From: CADEED01 sp035761265 | GTDB lineage: Bacteria; Pseudomonadota; Gammaproteobacteria; Steroidobacterales; Steroidobacteraceae | Assembly (NCBI GenBank): GCA_035761265.1 | Contig: DASTRL010000196.1 | Location: forward strand, 1 to 8,098 | Direction: 5' to 3' | Length of the DNA: 8,098 bases | In this document: piece by piece, positions 5,671-8,098 of the stretch | Layout: each line of letters begins with the position of its first letter | Numbering within the stretch: position 1 is the first letter of the stretch | Notes under the pieces: generated by a model | Databases searched by the model: none | Seen by the model: the letters and a program-made list of their open reading frames with translations, nothing else | What the model was told of the DNA's origin: nothing | Program-made: the position numbers and the translations under genes

Positions 5671-6078
5671 ATGGCCGACGTAGTCGACAGAGCCACGCGA
5701 AGCCGGATGATGTCGGGCATTCGCGGCAAGAACACCAAACCTGAACTCGTTGTCCGCAGCTTCCTGCACCGAGCAGGCCTGCGTTTTCGGCTGCACGCCA
5801 AACTGCCGGGCAAACCAGACTTAGTACTGCCCCGATATAGAACGGCTGTCTTTGTGCATGGTTGTTTCTGGCATCGGCACGAGAATTGCCGCTACGCAAC
5901 CACACCTGCTAACAACGCTACCTTCTGGCAAGAAAAATTCTCCAGCAACGTCCAGCGGGACCGCAGGACAAAGCAAGCCTTGCAAGGGCTGGGGTGGAGA
6001 GTTGAGGTCATCTGGGCTTGCGAATTGCAAGAGCGCAATCTTCAGGCTCTAGTGGAACGCATCAGAAGCGGGGAATGA
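5671..6078 (+). CDS. vsr: Very short patch repair endonuclease Vsr
   Basis: The 135-aa product has the Vsr signature MADVVDRATRSRMMSGIRGKNTKPEL at its N-terminus. The nuclease core follows: KLPGKPDLVLP with Asp50 (matching the catalytic Asp of E. coli Vsr), FVHGCFWHRHENC (61-73) with His64, His68 and His70, then FWQEKFSSNVQRDRR and LGWRVEVIWACEL. Vsr nicks 5' of the T in T:G mismatches that arise when the 5-methylcytosine of CCWGG deaminates, starting repair back to C:G. Its position directly after a Dcm-type methyltransferase fits that job. The gene starts 29 bases after the methyltransferase stop with no clear Shine-Dalgarno, so it may depend on reinitiation. Its stop is one base before the next start. 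E. coli vsr instead overlaps dcm. Confidence 0.95.
   Translation: MADVVDRATRSRMMSGIRGKNTKPELVVRSFLHRAGLRFRLHAKLPGKPDLVLPRYRTAVFVHGCFWHRHENCRYATTPANNATFWQEKFSSNVQRDRRTKQALQGLGWRVEVIWACELQERNLQALVERIRSGE
6070..6074 (+). promoter_or_regulatory. Ribosome binding site of the restriction endonuclease gene, inside vsr
   Basis: GGGGA lies within the last codons of vsr, five bases before the ATG at 6080. It supports that start and close coupling of the two genes. Confidence 0.65.
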
Positions 6079-6079
6079 A

Positions 6080-7402
6080 ATGGGATTTCATCCTGACTGG
6101 AACACGATCTCCGGATTGATCAGTGCCAGCGAGCGCATCTTCATCAAAAAGCTGTCCCGTAACGATTGCTCGTGGGCAGACAGCTCCGCAAACGGGCACC
6201 AAAACGGCTTTTTCATTCCGCGCGAAATCGCGGAATCCGGGTTCTTCCCGGAGCTCCGCAATACCAATCCGGAAAAGCCGCATATTTTTGACTGCACATA
6301 CCCAACCTTTTGGCCTGCTTCCGGCGAGGTCAAGGACTCAACGATCAAGTATTTCTCTCTGAGAAATCCGGGAAAACCCAACGAACGTCCGAGATACGAA
6401 TGGCAGCACACCGGCGTCCCCAAGGAGCAATTCCAGTCACTCTCGCCTGCTTCCCTACTGGTTTGCGGAGCCCTTGCCAAACCGATATCGGGCGCCAGCT
6501 ACTGGTTCGTCGTGATTGATTCGACGAGTGGGGAAGCCGAGATCACGGAAGCGGCGTTCTCGCTCGATGCGGATTTCCACTTTGGGCTGTTCTCGCCTGA
6601 TGTAATCGCCTCGGCAGTGGATGACGAGGACCAGCTCATCTTTGAGTTGAATGAGGCGTTGCGGAATGGAAGCCTCGATCAATATATCGCCAAGCAGCGA
6701 CTGCCAGAATCTTCTGCTCTGGCGAGAGAGGCTCAGGATTTCTGGTTGCAGGTCTCCGGAGCAACATCGCTCAATCCCTTCGAGCTTGAAGCTCCTGGCG
6801 ATGTGGTCATGCGTATCAGCCGGGACTTGGAGTTCAAGCTATACAAGAAGGCGGAATTGCATCAGCGAGCCGCGCAGGTCGCGGGACTTCTCCTGCGCAA
6901 TGAAGATGTGGTCTCCTCTCTGGTGAGGGGATTCACAGAGCTGGACCAAATATTCCTGAGCGCATCACAGACAAGAAAGAGCCGCGCCGGCCTCTCCTTC
7001 GAGCATCACGTCAAAAGATTGCTCGTGGACGGCAGCATCAGGCACGAAGAGCAGGTGATGCTGGGCGGCAGACGGCCGGATTTCGTTTTGCCGAGCGTGG
7101 CAGAATTCAACGACAGTCAAAAGACCGAATCATTGATTCTTTCGCTGAAAACCACGTTGCGTGAGCGCTGGAAGCAACTTGGGATGGAGCGAAAGCTTGG
7201 TCACGTTTTCTTGGCAACGGTTGATGATCGCATTTCAGTGGCTGCCGTCGAGGAAATGGCGGCCAATCGGATCATCCTTGTGGTGCCGGAATCACTCAAG
7301 AAGTCGGAAGAAGCCGTGTACAAGAAGCAAGCGGAAGTCATCACGTTCAGCGACTTCTTCCACGAACAGATTCGCGAACGTCGTCCGACGCTCTTGCTCT
7401 AA
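6080..7402 (+). CDS. Type II restriction endonuclease, EcoRII-like (predicted CCWGG)
   Basis: This 440-aa protein has both EcoRII domains. The N-terminal effector-binding (B3-like) domain spans about 1-175, with IKKLSRNDC (22-30) and GHQNGFFIPREI (39-50) matching EcoRII. The C-terminal catalytic domain begins at about 298 with RKSRAGLSFEHH, followed by RRPDFVLPS and LILSLKTTLRERWKQ. It offers the expected restriction-fold residues Glu308, Asp334 and Lys357. The end (ILVVPESL, AEVITFSDFF) also matches EcoRII. EcoRII is a type IIE enzyme that cuts before CCWGG and needs a second site as effector; the same is inferred here. The protein is some 35 residues longer than EcoRII (about 404 aa). It follows vsr by one base. 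Codon use is less GC-biased than in the flanking genes. The family assignment is strong; cleavage specificity is inferred from family and partner. Confidence 0.9.
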   Translation: MGFHPDWNTISGLISASERIFIKKLSRNDCSWADSSANGHQNGFFIPREIAESGFFPELRNTNPEKPHIFDCTYPTFWPASGEVKDSTIKYFSLRNPGKPNERPRYEWQHTGVPKEQFQSLSPASLLVCGALAKPISGASYWFVVIDSTSGEAEITEAAFSLDADFHFGLFSPDVIASAVDDEDQLIFELNEALRNGSLDQYIAKQRLPESSALAREAQDFWLQVSGATSLNPFELEAPGDVVMRISRDLEFKLYKKAELHQRAAQVAGLLLRNEDVVSSLVRGFTELDQIFLSASQTRKSRAGLSFEHHVKRLLVDGSIRHEEQVMLGGRRPDFVLPSVAEFNDSQKTESLILSLKTTLRERWKQLGMERKLGHVFLATVDDRISVAAVEEMAANRIILVVPESLKKSEEAVYKKQAEVITFSDFFHEQIRERRPTLLL

Positions 7403-7432
7403 AGAAAAGGAGCCTGAGCGGCGCCTTTTCTT
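7402..7432. terminator. Hairpin between convergent genes, probable bidirectional terminator
   Basis: AAGAAAAGG (7402-7410) pairs perfectly with CCTTTTCTT (7424-7432), and GCC/GGC extends the stem inside after an A-G mismatch, leaving a TGAGC loop. The stem overlaps the stop codon of the restriction gene and ends 12 bases from the stop of aceE on the other strand. The U-rich arm serves transcripts from the left, and the mirror U-rich arm (CCTTTTCTTTA on the minus strand) serves aceE. Confidence 0.7.
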
Positions 7433-7443
7433 GCGACTTTCAA

Positions 7444-8098
7444 TCAAACCCCAACCGGATTCGGCTTCTCCCCATCGATCTTGTACAGCTTGATCGCGCG
7501 GGCGACGTCCTTGCCGGTCATCTTGCCTTCCTGCGCCAGCGCTGCAATCGCCGCATGCGCGATGTGGAACCTATCCACCTCGAAGAAGCGGCGCAGGTTC
7601 TCGCGGGTGTCGCTGCGGCCGTAGCCGTCGGTGCCGAGGGTGGTGTAGCGCATCGGGACGTAGGCGCGGACCTGCTCGGGGAAGCCGCGGATGTAGTCGG
7701 TCGCGGCGATCGCGGGGCCGGGGCGGCCTTCCAGCAGCTGGGTGACGTAGGGCTTGCGCGGGTCGGACTCGGGGTGCAGGCGGTTCCAGCGCTCGGCGTC
7801 GATGCCGTCGCGGGCGAGCTCGTTGAAGCTCGGGCAGGACCAGATGTCGGCGCTGACGCCGAAGTCCTTGTCGAGCAGTTCGGCGGCGGCGATGACCTCG
7901 CGGAGGATGGTGCCGGAGCCCATCAGCTGCACGTGCGGGGTGTTGGACTTCTTCTTCGCGGCCTGCGTGCCCCCACCCGAAGCGGCTTCGCCGCTTCGAC
8001 CTCCCCCGCTCTTCGCGGGGGAGGTGCTGCCACCGGCGCCGGTGGAGGAGAGGAGGTACATGCCCTTGATGATCCCGTCCTGCGCGCCCTCCGGCATC
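7444..8098 (-). CDS. aceE: Pyruvate dehydrogenase E1 component, C-terminal part (gene runs off the window)
   Basis: This is the last 218 or so residues of the homodimeric thiamine-diphosphate E1 subunit, which decarboxylates pyruvate and transfers the acetyl group to the lipoyl domains of AceF. The match to E. coli AceE (887 aa) is clear: MPEGAQDGIIKGMYLL, VQLMGSGTILREVIAAAELL, FNELARDGIDAERWNRLHPE, the stretch around ATDYIRGFPEQVRAYVP, and TLGTDGYGRSDTRENLRRFFEVD. This is the transketolase-like C-terminal domain with the end of the preceding domain. The linker between MYLL and VQLMGSG is about 30 residues longer than in E. coli, and 16 of those residues (from TSPAK to EAAS) are encoded by a 48-base palindromic element. 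The 5' end and start lie beyond 8098. The gene is convergent with the restriction gene. Confidence 0.96.
   Translation of the reverse strand, partial: MPEGAQDGIIKGMYLLSSTGAGGSTSPAKSGGGRSGEAASGGGTQAAKKKSNTPHVQLMGSGTILREVIAAAELLDKDFGVSADIWSCPSFNELARDGIDAERWNRLHPESDPRKPYVTQLLEGRPGPAIAATDYIRGFPEQVRAYVPMRYTTLGTDGYGRSDTRENLRRFFEVDRFHIAHAAIAALAQEGKMTGKDVARAIKLYKIDGEKPNPVGV
7978..8025. repeat. Double-hairpin palindromic element inside aceE
   Basis: Two perfect palindromes stand back to back. At 7978-7998, CGAAGCGG and CCGCTTCG flank CTTCG (8-bp stem). At 7999-8025, ACCTCCCCCGC and GCGGGGGAGGT flank TCTTC (11-bp stem). Together they are 48 bases, exactly 16 codons of aceE, and read TSPAKSGGGRSGEAAS on the minus strand with codon boundaries at both ends. 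The shape is that of a dispersed REP/MITE-like repeat rather than normal coding sequence. Only one copy lies in this window, so mobility is inference. Confidence 0.65.

Noticed and set aside
4358..5905. Minus-strand open frame of 515 codons opposite the methyltransferase
   Set aside because: The methyltransferase and Vsr motifs on the plus strand are unmistakable. The antisense product has no recognisable domain and no start signal. Long antisense frames are common opposite GC-biased genes.
4313..7443. Attachment sites or target-site duplications flanking the restriction-modification block
   Set aside because: Comparison by eye of the left junction (about 4313-4390) with the right junction (about 7400-7445) shows no shared direct repeat of useful length, and no integrase or transposase is present.

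Overview
The window looks like chromosomal DNA of a high-GC gammaproteobacterium of the Xanthomonadaceae/Lysobacteraceae (Lysobacter, Luteimonas, Pseudoxanthomonas or Stenotrophomonas-like). Reasons: strongly GC-biased third codon positions in the flanking genes, housekeeping genes of gammaproteobacterial type (yceH, yaeQ, homodimeric aceE), and three copies of a short palindrome that begins with GTAG. That palindrome resembles the REP-like GTAG (SMAG) family described in Stenotrophomonas. The genus assignment is inference.

Layout, left to right. (1) 1-60: two GTAG palindromes in inverted orientation. (2) 73-1034, minus strand: a two-gene methionine sulfoxide reductase operon, msrB then msrA, joined by a 4-base ATGA overlap. 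(3) 1035-1550: a GC-rich stretch with at most one small doubtful gene (68 aa). (4) 1551-1904, minus: an unrecognised 117-aa protein. (5) 2044-2703, plus: yceH (DUF480), convergent with yaeQ (2755-3318, minus); a third GTAG palindrome lies between them. (6) 3432-4312, minus: a short AraC-type regulator translationally coupled to a glyoxalase/VOC-fold protein.

(7) 4313-7402, plus: a compositionally distinct block of clearly lower GC that holds a tandem restriction-modification operon. Its genes are a Dcm/M.EcoRII-type cytosine-C5 methyltransferase, a Vsr mismatch endonuclease and an EcoRII-type restriction endonuclease. The target-recognition part of the methyltransferase closely resembles Dcm, so all three proteins probably act on CCWGG. 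The methyltransferase protects the site, the endonuclease cuts unmethylated foreign copies, and Vsr repairs the T:G mismatches that follow deamination of the methylated cytosine. The methyltransferase has an N-terminal helix-turn-helix that may regulate the operon. This block is the main accessory element in the window.

(8) 7403-7443: a hairpin placed to serve as a shared terminator between the restriction gene and the convergent aceE gene. (9) 7444-8098, minus: the C-terminal part of pyruvate dehydrogenase E1 (aceE), whose start lies beyond the window. An interdomain linker of AceE is enlarged by a 48-base double-hairpin palindromic element that reads in frame as 16 residues.

I see no tRNA, rRNA, CRISPR array, transposase or integrase. 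The restriction-modification system belongs to a known type. The less ordinary observations are its tandem MTase-Vsr-REase arrangement and the palindromic element inside aceE.
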